This document shows positions 51,861 through 61,194 of a stretch of DNA of 64,000 nucleotides, one piece after another (positions within the stretch are counted from its first letter, which is position 1; each line of letters starts with the position of its first letter). The stretch covers positions 186,001-250,000 of the forward strand of contig NZ_MBTG01000066.1 in NCBI RefSeq assembly GCF_002027705.1, read 5' to 3'. This stretch comes from Paenibacillus ferrarius (lineage in GTDB: Bacteria; Bacillota; Bacilli; Paenibacillales; NBRC-103111). The notes below the pieces were generated by a model. The model worked only from the letters and a program-made list of their open reading frames with translations. It made no database searches and had not been told where the DNA came from. The position numbers were made by a program, and so were the translations under genes.

Positions 51861-51887
51861 TCCCTCAGCTTATTGCTGAGGGTTTTA
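51861..51887 (+). terminator. Terminator after the YhcN-like gene
   Basis: CCCTCAGC/GCTGAGGG around TTATT, then TTTT. Confidence 0.88.
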
Positions 51888-51967
51888 GCTATCTGTCCAT
51901 TATGTGGAGAATCCATGGCATTCTAGGCACATTCCGTTATTGACGAGCCTTGGCTGCCTTGAAGAGC

Positions 51968-51995
51968 TTGACAACCAAAGCTTTCCTGATAAATA
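51968..51995 (+). promoter_or_regulatory. Candidate promoter of the AAA/VWA pair
   Basis: TTGACA (51968-51973), 16-base spacer, TAAATA (51990-51995), about 35 bases before the start codon. Confidence 0.5.
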
Positions 51996-52031
51996 GTAAG
52001 AGAACGAAGGAATCAGGAAAGGACTGCTTAG

Positions 52032-52922
52032 ATGATGATGACAGCGGGTTTGCCCGAAGAAATTGTAATGAAGTTGGCACAAAATAAACAAGAGAGGCAA
52101 TCCAGGCGAAATGACGAGGATCGTGAGCTCATTGGCTCAGCTGCTTTTGAGTCACCCCATGAAGAAATCCTTGCGGATACGATCATTGCGCTCTATTTGA
52201 ACAAAAATGTACTGCTGAAAGGACCAACAGGCTCTGGAAAAACGAAGCTGGCTGAGCACGTATCGGCTTTATTCGATCAACCGATGCATGCGGTGAATTG
52301 TTCGACAGATTTGGATGCGGAAGCTTTGCTTGGCTTCAAGACGCTTGCCCATGATGAACAGGGAAATTCGCAGATTGTGTTCATTCCAGGCCCGATTATG
52401 AAAGCAATGACGAAAGGGCACTTTCTGTATATTGATGAAATTAATATGGCTAAACCGGAAACCTTATCATTAATCAACGGTGTCCTGGATTATCGGAGGT
52501 CGATCACCAATCCGTTCACGGGAGAAGTCGTCACAGCACATCCTGATTTTAAAGTTGTAGCGGCGATAAATGAAGGTTATATGGGGACGGTTCCACTGAA
52601 CGAAGCTTTGAAAAATCGCTTTGTCACTATTGATGTTCCTTATTTGCAAGGCGAGACGTTATTGAAGCTGCTTAAAAGCAAATCGGTTTTGCAGGATGAC
52701 AAGCTGCTGCGAACTTTTGTGCAGTTATCAGCGGATTTGCTGACGCTTATTGAAATGGGGCAGCTGCCGGACGAAGCAGGCTCGATTCGTGCTCTATTGG
52801 ATGCTTGTGATCTAACCGCATATATTCCTCCTTTGCGAGCAGTAGCGCGAGCTATCGCTGATAAATTGGAGGATGAAAGGGAACGTGCAGCCGTCTTGAA
52901 TGCGGCGGATACGTTGTTCTAA
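52032..52922 (+). CDS. MoxR/NorQ-type AAA ATPase (YojN-like)
   Basis: A 296-residue AAA+ ATPase of the MoxR/CbbQ/NorQ group. Walker A is GPTGSGKT (64-71), Walker B FLYIDEINMAKPE, sensor AAINEGYMG, and arginine finger region EALKNRF. Such ATPases remodel or load cofactors into targets, paired with a VWA protein. The VWA partner follows with four bases between, the YojN-YojO arrangement of Bacillus. The actual client is unknown here. Confidence 0.87.
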   Translation: MMMTAGLPEEIVMKLAQNKQERQSRRNDEDRELIGSAAFESPHEEILADTIIALYLNKNVLLKGPTGSGKTKLAEHVSALFDQPMHAVNCSTDLDAEALLGFKTLAHDEQGNSQIVFIPGPIMKAMTKGHFLYIDEINMAKPETLSLINGVLDYRRSITNPFTGEVVTAHPDFKVVAAINEGYMGTVPLNEALKNRFVTIDVPYLQGETLLKLLKSKSVLQDDKLLRTFVQLSADLLTLIEMGQLPDEAGSIRALLDACDLTAYIPPLRAVARAIADKLEDERERAAVLNAADTLF

Positions 52923-52926
52923 GCCT

Positions 52927-54837
52927 ATGTTCGTTGGAAAGCTAAGCTTGCTGGACGATAAAATAGACGCCATGCTGCAGATGCAGCTTGTGGATTTGGG
53001 CCGCATGTTTACCAAGCGCAAAGAGTTGGAGGTCGAAGCTGCTTTTCATGCGGATTATGAAGAAGCTGCGGCACGAATTAAAGTGAGCCAATTCTGGTGG
53101 GACTACCCGCCTATTGATAAAGCAGCGGGGATGAAAAGCGATGTGTACCTGCGCGGAATTGGCAGCGCTTGGTTTACTGGCGCCGAAGCCGTGAGCGCTT
53201 ATTTGGGGTATTGCCGGGATGCGCCATTGCCCAAACTGGCCAACAGCCTGTTTGCCTTGTGCGAAGATATGCGCCTGGAACGCATTTGCCGAACGCGGCG
53301 TCCTGGGACTGCCCGGGTTTTCGCTCATCGGCACCGCCTTTTAGGCGCTTATTTTCAGCATAAGCTGAGGTCTCATTTGAATAAGAAAGACCTTGCTGAT
53401 GCTGTAATTTTAGTGATTTATGGCTGGTTTACGGGGATGGACTGGAAGAACACAGAGTCTGGTGAGGTCGTAGAGAGGTTATCTAATCTGTTCCCCGTGC
53501 TTGAGCAAATCGAGGAAGCTGAACATACGGCGGAAGTTGCTGCCTGTTGTCAAGACATCATGGATTCGCTGACAGCTTGGATCAAGCGGGATGCAGAAGC
53601 AGCCTACTTCTGGATGCAGCATGGGGGCGGCGTAGATGAGCCGCTGCCAGCGGGGTACAAGGGCGAGCTGAAGCGAGCGAAGCGGCTCGCCAATGAGGAT
53701 GTGCTCCCCGAGCAAGAGGGGGAGCGTCAATTACCGGGGCAGGAGCGTCTGCCGACGTGGCACCGCGAGAGCAGCGACCGCAGCCCAGGGCTGCTGCGGT
53801 TCGAGCTGGAGCGCGGCTCCCGCACAGCCGCGCAAGGGTCTGCGCCCCGCGAGGGCGATGCGGCCGATCAGGCGCTCGCCATCGTTCAGGGGCGCTCGCA
53901 GCGCGCCAAGCGCACCGGCGCCGCCTCCGGCCGGCGCGAGGGCCTTGCCGTGCCCGCTGCCGCGGGGCACGAGGAGGGCGCTGTCGCCGCGTATGCGACG
54001 GCGACCTGGCTTGCGCCTGTGCGTCCCACTGCTGCGCAGCAGGACGCTTACAGGCGCCTCGGCGAGCGCGCAGCGCCGCTCGCGAAGCCTTTGCAGCGGG
54101 CCATCCGGCGCACGCTGGAGCAGAAGCGGATCGCCCCGCGCGGCGATCGCTTGTTTGGCCGGCTCGACAAGCGGCTGACGCGAGCCTTCACGCAAGAGAT
54201 GCCGCGGCTCTTCTATAAGAAGCGCGCGCCGGTGCCTGAGCTCGACGCGGCATTCTCGCTGCTCGTCGACTGCTCAGCGTCCATGTATGACAAAATGGAC
54301 GAAACCAAGCTAGGTCTCGTGTTGTTTCACGAGACCCTGCAAGCCCTGCGGATCCCTCATGAAATGGTGGGCTTCTGGGAGGACGCGGATCGTGTTACCG
54401 AGAAGGAGGCGCCGAACCTGTTCCAGGTTGCCGTTGACTTCTCCTCCTCGCTCGCATCAGGCAGCGGAGCGGCTCTCATGCAGTTGGAGCCGCAGCAGGA
54501 CAATCGGGACGGCTTCGCTATTCGTCAGATGACCGCTCGGCTGCTGCGCCGCACAGAGCGGCAGCGCATCCTCATTGTGTTCTCGGATGGCGAGCCTTCG
54601 GCAGCCAATTACAATGATGTCGGCATCCTCGACACCTATGAAGCGGTTCTAAGCGCGAGAAGACTGGGGATTGAGGTGATCAGCATCTTTCTGGCGAGCG
54701 GCGTTGTGCATGAAACGCAGCGCATCATGATGCGCAATATGTATGGGCGCAGCAGCATTGTCGTTCCGCATGTCGATCAGCTGCATGAGCAATTGGTGCC
54801 AATTTTGCGTAAACTTCTGTTGAAATCTATCTTTTAA
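52927..54837 (+). CDS. VWA-domain partner of the AAA ATPase (YojO-like)
   Basis: A 636-residue protein with a von Willebrand factor A domain at the C-terminus (~440-630). The MIDAS motif is Asp448-Cys-Ser450-Ala-Ser452 in LLVDCSASMYD; IVFSDGEPSA gives the later acidic residue. The N-terminal ~250 residues are helical. The middle (~250-440; bases ~53,640-54,250) is low-complexity, rich in Ala/Arg/Glu and strikingly GC-rich. The length matches YojO. There is no strong ribosome site, so translation is probably coupled to the ATPase gene. Confidence 0.85.
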   Translation: MFVGKLSLLDDKIDAMLQMQLVDLGRMFTKRKELEVEAAFHADYEEAAARIKVSQFWWDYPPIDKAAGMKSDVYLRGIGSAWFTGAEAVSAYLGYCRDAPLPKLANSLFALCEDMRLERICRTRRPGTARVFAHRHRLLGAYFQHKLRSHLNKKDLADAVILVIYGWFTGMDWKNTESGEVVERLSNLFPVLEQIEEAEHTAEVAACCQDIMDSLTAWIKRDAEAAYFWMQHGGGVDEPLPAGYKGELKRAKRLANEDVLPEQEGERQLPGQERLPTWHRESSDRSPGLLRFELERGSRTAAQGSAPREGDAADQALAIVQGRSQRAKRTGAASGRREGLAVPAAAGHEEGAVAAYATATWLAPVRPTAAQQDAYRRLGERAAPLAKPLQRAIRRTLEQKRIAPRGDRLFGRLDKRLTRAFTQEMPRLFYKKRAPVPELDAAFSLLVDCSASMYDKMDETKLGLVLFHETLQALRIPHEMVGFWEDADRVTEKEAPNLFQVAVDFSSSLASGSGAALMQLEPQQDNRDGFAIRQMTARLLRRTERQRILIVFSDGEPSAANYNDVGILDTYEAVLSARRLGIEVISIFLASGVVHETQRIMMRNMYGRSSIVVPHVDQLHEQLVPILRKLLLKSIF

Positions 54838-54986
54838 TGTCGAAATCCATTACAATAGATCAGGGTATTTTATGAATATAAAGGGAGAATTCCCCTGTAT
54901 CTAACGTAGTTTTAGTTGTCATTACATATATGCAAGCTTATACGTTTACCAAGGATGGGCTAAAGTTGAAAGGGGAAATGTTTGTC

Positions 54987-56165
54987 ATGTACGGAGCACC
55001 ATTATCGAACAAAGCCAAGAAAATCATGCTGCTGGGTTCAGGAGAGCTGGGCAAAGAAGTGGTCATCGAAGCACAGCGTCTAGGTATTGAAACCATCGCG
55101 GTAGATCGTTATGCCAATGCGCCGGCTATGCAAGTTGCGCACCGCAGCCACGTGATTAACATGCTGGATGGCGAGCAGCTAAGAGCTTTAATCGAACAAG
55201 AGCAGCCTGATTTGATCGTACCCGAAATTGAAGCGATCGCGACGCCGGTCCTTGTTGAGCTTGAGAAAGAAGGATACCGCGTTATTCCTACGGCAACGGC
55301 TTCCCGCTTAACGATGGACCGTGAGGGCATTCGCCGCCTTGCTTCCGAAACGCTTGAACTGCGCACAGCGAAGTATGCTTTTGCTAACAGTCTGGAAGAG
55401 CTGCATGCAGCTGTAGCCGAAATAGGGACACCGTGCGTAATTAAGCCAATCATGAGCTCCTCAGGAAAAGGCCAAAGCGTATGCCGCACACCGGAGAATG
55501 TGGAACAATCGTGGAACATCGCAATGGAAGGCGGTCGTGCCAAGAATGCTCGCGTGATCGTCGAGGAGTTTATTCATTTTGAATCCGAAATTACTCTGCT
55601 AACCGTTCGTTCTATTTCTGGTACTACTTACTGTGAGCCGATTGGCCACATCCAGAAAGACGGCGATTATATCGAGTCCTGGCAGCCTCATGCCATGACA
55701 GAGCAACAAATTCAAGATGCGCAGCATATGGCCAAAACGATTACGGATGCGCTTGGCGGCTTTGGACTCTACGGCGTTGAGTTATTCCTGACGAAGGAAG
55801 GCGTTTACTTCAGCGAGGTATCCCCGCGTCCACACGATACCGGCATGGTAACGATGGCGACGCAAGATTTGAGTGAATTTGCTCTTCATGCAAGAGCGAT
55901 TCTGGGGCTGCCAATTACCGGTGTCCGACTCTTAACTCCTGGTGCGAGTTATACGCTGAAGGCGGATCGTGAACAAGTAAACTATACCATTAGTGGTTTA
56001 GCGGATGCTCTGTCAGTTCCAAATACGCAGGTTCGTGTGTTCGGCAAGCCGGAAACGAAAGTGGGACGCCGCATGGCGGTTGCCCTTAGCAGCGGCAGCA
56101 CCGTAGAGGAAGCACGCGATCTTGCGAAGCAAGCTGCAAGCAAGCTAACCTTGCAGTACGAATAA
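54987..56165 (+). CDS. purT: Formate-dependent GAR transformylase
   Basis: A 392-residue ATP-grasp enzyme that makes formyl-GAR from GAR, formate and ATP in purine synthesis. Recognised by MLLGSGELGKEVVIEAQRLG, VDRYANAPAMQVAHRSHVI, PEIEAIAT, the loop MSSSGKGQS and SEVSPRPHDTGMVT. The length equals the E. coli enzyme. ATG 54987 is best placed after AAAGGGG; ATG 54978 is only two bases from it. No purine-riboswitch core or PurBox was seen in 54838-54986. Confidence 0.94.
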   Translation: MYGAPLSNKAKKIMLLGSGELGKEVVIEAQRLGIETIAVDRYANAPAMQVAHRSHVINMLDGEQLRALIEQEQPDLIVPEIEAIATPVLVELEKEGYRVIPTATASRLTMDREGIRRLASETLELRTAKYAFANSLEELHAAVAEIGTPCVIKPIMSSSGKGQSVCRTPENVEQSWNIAMEGGRAKNARVIVEEFIHFESEITLLTVRSISGTTYCEPIGHIQKDGDYIESWQPHAMTEQQIQDAQHMAKTITDALGGFGLYGVELFLTKEGVYFSEVSPRPHDTGMVTMATQDLSEFALHARAILGLPITGVRLLTPGASYTLKADREQVNYTISGLADALSVPNTQVRVFGKPETKVGRRMAVALSSGSTVEEARDLAKQAASKLTLQYE

Positions 56166-56198
56166 GATCATCCCATGCAGCGTCAGGAGGAACATACT

Positions 56199-56681
56199 TT
56201 GGAAGCCAAACCAGCAAGACTCTCCCGAACGATTTTGACGGAAATTATTTTACCAGCCGATACGAATTACCACAACACGGTATTCGGCGGCCGGGTCATG
56301 CAATATATTGATAAAGTCGCGACGATTGCCTCCATGCGCCATTCGCGTAGAGGTGTTGTCACGGCATCAAGCGATAGCTTGGACTTCTTTGCGCCTGTTA
56401 AGCTTGGCGAAGCGATTCAGCTGGAGGCATTTGTTACTTGGACGCACCGCAGCTCCATGGAAGTGTTCGTGAAGGTCGAATCCGAGAACCTGCTGACAGG
56501 GGAGAAGAAGCGCACAGCGACTTCGTATCTCACTTTTGTTGCCCTTGATGAGCATGGGCAGCCTTGCCCGGTTCCCGCGATTATCCCTGAAACGGATGAG
56601 GAGAAGCGGCTGTTCGAAACCGCAGAAACGCGGTTTGCAGCTCGCAAGCTTCGCAAGGAAGAGCGTAATTTGAATTTATAG
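56199..56681 (+). CDS. Acyl-CoA thioesterase, hotdog family (copy 2)
   Basis: A 160-residue YkhA-type thioesterase, paralogous to the one at 28471: NYHNTVFGGRVMQYIDKVATIAS, VTASSDSLDFFAPV and FVTWTHRSSMEVFVKV. It starts with TTG at 56199, eight bases after AGGAGG; an upstream ATG at 56175 lacks a ribosome site. It follows purT by 33 bases and ends at a terminator. Confidence 0.88.
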   Translation: MEAKPARLSRTILTEIILPADTNYHNTVFGGRVMQYIDKVATIASMRHSRRGVVTASSDSLDFFAPVKLGEAIQLEAFVTWTHRSSMEVFVKVESENLLTGEKKRTATSYLTFVALDEHGQPCPVPAIIPETDEEKRLFETAETRFAARKLRKEERNLNL

Positions 56682-56696
56682 TACTGAATGTGTTGG

Positions 56697-56738
56697 AAAA
56701 GAGACGGGCAGTTCCTTAATCGGAATCTGCTCTTTTTT
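56697..56738 (+). terminator. Terminator after the thioesterase gene
   Basis: AAAAGAG/CTCTTTT outer stem with GCAGTTCC/GGAATCTGC inner stem, then TTTTTT. Confidence 0.82.
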
Positions 56739-56785
56739 GCATTCATAGCAAATAGTGACCGGTTGTACTTCCGCCATCTGAATGG

Positions 56786-56815
56786 GTATATATTCCTAAT
56801 CCATGTATCATACTA
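56786..56815 (+). promoter_or_regulatory. Sigma-G-type promoter of the ger operon
   Basis: GTATA (56786-56790), exactly 18 bases, CATACTA (56809-56815) fits the forespore sigma-G consensus GHATR-N18-CATNNTA. It lies 33 bases before the start codon of the germination receptor operon, which fits forespore expression. Confidence 0.75.
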
Positions 56816-56847
56816 AATCAACATCGCTCAGTATTGGAGGATATGCC

Positions 56848-58395
56848 ATGCCCGGTAAAGACGTACAGGAGCAAAGCGTTAGTGGTCTTGAAGGCTCTAT
56901 AACCGATCATATGGCCAGAATCCAAAGGGAGCTTGGCGCTAGTGATGATTTAATTTTCAAAAAGTTCCAGTGCATGCAGGTATGGCCTGCCGTAACGATT
57001 TATATAGACGGAATGGTGGACTCTCAGCTGCTTCAGAATGCTATACTTCAATCGCTATTGCTCAAGCAGGAGTTTGAACGCGATATATCAGCAGAAGATG
57101 ACCGATTGGAATACGTGCAGCAGTATGCGCTTATTGCAGCACATAGCAGTACTTTCAACACCTATAAGGAACTATATGATCGACTGCTTTCTGGACATGC
57201 TATTTTGCTCTTGGACAATGAGGAGAAGGGGCTATGGATTGATGTCTCAGAATTAAAGGAGCGAAATGTAGGGGAGCCCCAATCTCATACCGTAGTTCGC
57301 GGACCGATGGAAGGCTTTACTGAAAATCTTCGGACCAATACGGCCTTGATCCGCAGACGCATTCGTGATCCCCGGTTATGGATGGAAACAAGGCAAATCG
57401 GAAAGGTCACGCATACCAGCGTAGCTTTTATGTATATCAAAGGCATTGCTGATGAAGGGATTATCGAAGAACTGAGAAAAAGACTTGACCGGATAAATAT
57501 TGACGGGATTCTTGAGAGCGGCTACATCGAAGAGGAGATTCAGGATGAAATCAGAACACCCTTTCCTACCGTCTACAATACAGAGCGTCCGGATACGATC
57601 GCAGCGGGCCTATTGGAAGGTAGAATAGCTATTGTGGTGGAGGGTACGCCATTTGTCCTCTTAATCCCGGCGTTGTTCGTGCAATTTTTCCAATCTGCGG
57701 ATGATTATTACCAACGTGCGGATATCGGGACACTCGTTCGGCTGCTTCGCTATTTATCCTTTTTTATCGCTTTGCTTGCTCCAGCCTTGTATATAGCCAT
57801 CTCGACCTTTCATCTTGAAATGCTGCCAACTAACTTGATTATCAGCATTGCCGCACAGCGCGAAGGTGTGCCTTTTCCAGCTTTCATTGAGGCACTGCTG
57901 ATGGAAGTGACTTATGAAATTTTGCGGGAAGCCGGTGTCCGCATCCCCCGAACGATCGGTCAGGCTGTTTCAATCGTCGGGACACTCGTCATTGGTCAGG
58001 CAGCCGTGGCGGCTGGTGTTGTCTCCGCCGCGATGGTTATCGTTGTATCCATCACTGCGATTTCCAGCTATGTTATCCCTGAAAACGGTCTGTCGATAAC
58101 AGTTCGAATGCTGCGATTCTGCATGATGTTTCTTGCTGCTTCGTTCGGCTTGCTTGGTATTTGGCTTGGTTTAATGGCCATGGTGTTTCATTTGACGACA
58201 CTGAGGTCCTTTGGCGTGTCTTATATGACTCCTTTTGGGCCTTACGTAGCGCCTGATATTAAAGACAGCATTTTCCGGATGCCCTGGAAACGGATGAAGA
58301 CGCGGCCTGTCTATAATCCGACAACGGACAAGCTGACGCATCGGAACGCTAGACGACAGAAAGTTGGATGGTTGTCTGGGAGGAGAAAGTCATGA
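56848..58395 (+). CDS. Germinant receptor A subunit (GerA family)
   Basis: A 515-residue GerAA/GerKA-type protein. The N-terminal ~270-residue soluble domain (start MPGKDVQEQS, DHMARIQRELGASDDLIFKKF) is followed by family blocks RTPFPTVYNTERPDTIAAGLLEGRIAIVV... and 5-6 membrane helices including REGVPFPAFIEALLMEVTYEILREAGVRIP. It forms part of the spore inner-membrane nutrient receptor. ATG 56848 has GGAGGATATG upstream; the earlier ATG at 56803 lies inside the sigma-G promoter. It overlaps the next gene by ATGA. Confidence 0.92.
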   Translation: MPGKDVQEQSVSGLEGSITDHMARIQRELGASDDLIFKKFQCMQVWPAVTIYIDGMVDSQLLQNAILQSLLLKQEFERDISAEDDRLEYVQQYALIAAHSSTFNTYKELYDRLLSGHAILLLDNEEKGLWIDVSELKERNVGEPQSHTVVRGPMEGFTENLRTNTALIRRRIRDPRLWMETRQIGKVTHTSVAFMYIKGIADEGIIEELRKRLDRINIDGILESGYIEEEIQDEIRTPFPTVYNTERPDTIAAGLLEGRIAIVVEGTPFVLLIPALFVQFFQSADDYYQRADIGTLVRLLRYLSFFIALLAPALYIAISTFHLEMLPTNLIISIAAQREGVPFPAFIEALLMEVTYEILREAGVRIPRTIGQAVSIVGTLVIGQAAVAAGVVSAAMVIVVSITAISSYVIPENGLSITVRMLRFCMMFLAASFGLLGIWLGLMAMVFHLTTLRSFGVSYMTPFGPYVAPDIKDSIFRMPWKRMKTRPVYNPTTDKLTHRNARRQKVGWLSGRRKS

Positions 58396-59603
58396 TCTCC
58401 AGATGTATCAAGATCCTCCTCTCCGTCATGCTGACTATTCCGCTGGCAGGGTGTTGGGACCGTAAGGAATTAAACGAACTGGGTATAGCTGTCGCCATTG
58501 GCGTTGACTTTGCACCTAATAATCAACTGAAGGTCACAGCCCAGGTCGTATTGCCTTCCGAGATAGCTCCCAGTCAGTCCAATATGAAAGGCGGAACGAG
58601 CGTTACCGTATATGAGGTGATGGCGCCAACGCTGCTGGAGGCCATACAGAAAATGACGGAGATTAGTCCGCGCAAGGTGTATATGGGGCATATCAAGATG
58701 TTCATCTTTGGTGAATCCTATGCTCGCAAAGGCGTGGCTGAAGTGGTTGAAACAATGGTTCGCGAACCAACAGTGCGATCTGACTATTATATTGCCGTTG
58801 CGAAAGGGAGAACAGCTTCCGAAGTCTTGCAAGTTACGACACCTCTTGAGCCGATTCCTGCCAACAAAATGTTTGCCTCATTGGACGCATCTTCAGAAAC
58901 ATGGGCACCCACCACGAAGGTAACCATGGATGAACTGATGGATAATTTGCTGAATTGTGGTTGTCCAATACTGACAGGGATCCAAATCGTTGGAAAACCT
59001 CATGACGGTTCAGGAAATTCAGAGAAGAATAAGGAAAAAATACATCCGGATAGGCAGCTGCAGTTCACGGGATTAGGTGTTTTTAAGAAAGATCGGTTAA
59101 TCGGGTGGCTTGATGAAGATGAGAGCAAAGCTTATAACTACATCAAAGATCAGGTCAAACAAACGATAGGTCATATCGATATGCCAAGTGGAGATAGAAT
59201 TGGGGTTCACTTGCTGCGAAGCAAAACAGTGGTGCAAGCTTCCGTTATTCAGGGCAGCCCGGAAATTCGCGTCATGGTGACCAACGAGGGCATGTTGACA
59301 GAAGTCCAAGGCAAGAGTCAAGAGATAAGCAACCCAGAAAATCTCAGGCAGATTGAACAAACGGGCAATGAGAGGATCATCGAGCTTATGAAACACACGG
59401 TTGATTCGGTTCGGCGCAAGTTCAAGTTCGATATATTTGGCTTCGGACAACTCCTTCATGAATCAGATCCGAAGGCTTGGAAGAAGTTCGAGGGAAACTG
59501 GGATCAAACCTTTATGGATTTAACCATTCATTACTCTGTCACGACGAAAATTGGCAAGGTGGGTACTTTATTGGATACCTTTCAGAAGAAAATGAAGGAG
59601 TGA
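58392..59603 (+). CDS. Germinant receptor C subunit lipoprotein (GerC family)
   Basis: A 403-residue lipoprotein. The signal peptide ends in lipobox LAGC (Cys near 21), followed by the family signature WDRKELNELGIAVAIGVD and the three-domain GerC body ending in DWTIHYSV-like sequence. It is coupled to the A subunit by an ATGA overlap, with GGGAGGAG as its ribosome site. It anchors on the outer face of the spore inner membrane with the A and B subunits. Confidence 0.92.
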   Translation: MISRCIKILLSVMLTIPLAGCWDRKELNELGIAVAIGVDFAPNNQLKVTAQVVLPSEIAPSQSNMKGGTSVTVYEVMAPTLLEAIQKMTEISPRKVYMGHIKMFIFGESYARKGVAEVVETMVREPTVRSDYYIAVAKGRTASEVLQVTTPLEPIPANKMFASLDASSETWAPTTKVTMDELMDNLLNCGCPILTGIQIVGKPHDGSGNSEKNKEKIHPDRQLQFTGLGVFKKDRLIGWLDEDESKAYNYIKDQVKQTIGHIDMPSGDRIGVHLLRSKTVVQASVIQGSPEIRVMVTNEGMLTEVQGKSQEISNPENLRQIEQTGNERIIELMKHTVDSVRRKFKFDIFGFGQLLHESDPKAWKKFEGNWDQTFMDLTIHYSVTTKIGKVGTLLDTFQKKMKE

Positions 59604-59607
59604 GCGG

Positions 59608-59841
59608 ATGCTGGCCGCTAGTATAGTCCTTTGCGCAGCCGCAGCCGCAGTGATTTGGCAGCTGCCTCGACTATCCCGACAACGTCAATGGAAGGAAGCT
59701 GCCGTTTATCTCATTATGCTGGCTGCGGGTGCTTTCTTAAGCGTAGTAGCCGTTACTGTGCAGAAAACACCTAGCCCATTACTACTAATCGAAATCATTT
59801 ACGGACCGATCAATCAGTTATTGAAGAACTGGTTTTCATAA
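59608..59841 (+). CDS. Small membrane protein within the ger operon
   Basis: A 77-residue protein with two hydrophobic helices (LAASIVLCAAAAAVIWQL; VYLIMLAAGAFLSVVAVTV) separated by a basic loop. AAGGAG precedes the ATG. It lies four bases after the GerC-type gene and 16 before the GerB-type gene. It is similar in size and topology to the GerD-like/GerAD small fourth subunits found in some ger operons; no sequence signature confirms this. Confidence 0.78.
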   Translation: MLAASIVLCAAAAAVIWQLPRLSRQRQWKEAAVYLIMLAAGAFLSVVAVTVQKTPSPLLLIEIIYGPINQLLKNWFS

Positions 59842-59857
59842 AGGAGAAATATGGCTA

Positions 59858-60982
59858 ATGGAAAAAGGAAGAATCGGAGCTAGGCAGCTGGTTGTGCTTA
59901 TATTTTTGTGCGCCATTGGCGATATGTTCCAGCTATACCCATCCATTGTAGCCGCTATAGCCCGTCAGGATGCTTGGATATCAGCTTTGTTAGGCATCAT
60001 CGGAGGAGTGGCTGTGACTGCGGTGTTACTGGCTGCAAGCCGAGTTGCCCCGGATTTGTCGCTGATCGAAAAATGTATGAGCGTATTTGGTTATGGGCCA
60101 GGGGTCATCCTATCCATTTGGTATCTCTTTTATTACTTGATTGTCTGTTCCTATCTGGTGCGGGAGATGGGGGACTTTATGACAACGCAAATCTTCATGT
60201 CCACACCACTCCCGATAGTTCATTTATTAATAATTTTGCTCATGCTTTGGGCTATGAAGGCTGGTCTAGAGTCTATAGGCAGAAGCAGCGAAATTGTATT
60301 GCCTTTTTTTGTAGTGGCAGCTGGAATTCTCATTGTATGCCTGCTTCCCAAATTAGAGTTCCATCATCTGAAACCTATTGGCGAGCATGGAATAATGCCT
60401 ATTCTGCAAGCGAGTGCAACTGGGGTATTGTTTCCATTTGGCGAGCTGTGTGCGTTTCTAATGGTCCTTCCGTATGTCAACAGGCAGCCTCATATGGTCA
60501 AGGAGGTGCTGGCGATGTCGTTCGCGGTGGGCTTGATATTTACGATAATTACAACAGTGTCACTTTGCGTGTTGGGCTCAGACTTAACCGCCTACAGCAC
60601 CTATTCGATGTACATACTGGCTCAGAAGATTAACATCGGTAATTTTTTTCAGAGAATTGAAGCGCTTATGGCTATCTCTTATCTAATTACAACCTTTTTT
60701 AAAGCAACCGTATTCTTTTACGCGTTTATCATCGGCATGGCACAGCTTTTGCGGCTCAAGCAAAAAAATGTGCTTATCTTGCCAAGTGGATTTCTGATTT
60801 TTGGCCTGGCAGTCCTCATTGCTCCCGATGTGACCTATTATCTCAAAACGCTCGTTACGCCATGGATGTTTTGGGATCTGACCAATGGGGTGGTGCTGCC
60901 GCTTATTTTGTGTGCTGTTTTTATCGCCAAGCGAAAATGGAGGAATGTCTTCACTCCGGAGAAGAAAAATGAAGGCGGTTAG
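59858..60982 (+). CDS. Germinant receptor B subunit (GerB family)
   Basis: A 374-residue protein with about ten membrane helices of the GerAB/APC-like spore germination permease family. It starts MEKGRIGARQLVVLIFLCAIGDMFQ and contains FGELCAFLMVLPYVN, characteristic of the family. The B subunit is thought to hold the germinant-binding site. It is the last gene of the operon; a terminator follows about 160 bases later. Confidence 0.92.
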   Translation: MEKGRIGARQLVVLIFLCAIGDMFQLYPSIVAAIARQDAWISALLGIIGGVAVTAVLLAASRVAPDLSLIEKCMSVFGYGPGVILSIWYLFYYLIVCSYLVREMGDFMTTQIFMSTPLPIVHLLIILLMLWAMKAGLESIGRSSEIVLPFFVVAAGILIVCLLPKLEFHHLKPIGEHGIMPILQASATGVLFPFGELCAFLMVLPYVNRQPHMVKEVLAMSFAVGLIFTIITTVSLCVLGSDLTAYSTYSMYILAQKINIGNFFQRIEALMAISYLITTFFKATVFFYAFIIGMAQLLRLKQKNVLILPSGFLIFGLAVLIAPDVTYYLKTLVTPWMFWDLTNGVVLPLILCAVFIAKRKWRNVFTPEKKNEGG

Positions 60983-61143
60983 ATCCGGATAGCTACTGCG
61001 ATAATTAAATATAGTAACAACCGTTCGCGTTTACGGTGCATGTGGAGTGTGTGGTAGTAATATATCGGGAGGATTTGTAGAGAACAAAATTAGTCTACCG
61101 CTGTCCCACAAAGTCTGCAACTGAACAGATAAAGTTCTCCACT

Positions 61144-61194
61144 GAGCCGACCGATCTTCAGGCATTTGTCCTGATCTTCGCTCGGCTCTTTTTC
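61144..61194 (+). terminator. Terminator downstream of the ger operon
   Basis: GAGCCGA/TCGGCTC outer stem, CAGG/CCTG inner stem, then TTTTT. Confidence 0.8.

Noticed and set aside
53693..54218. Several long overlapping frames on both strands inside the VWA gene
   Set aside because: They arise from the GC-rich composition, which lacks stop codons; all are Arg/Ala/Pro-rich shadows.
54838..54986. Possible purine riboswitch or PurBox before purT
   Set aside because: No matching conserved core or paired boxes found by eye.
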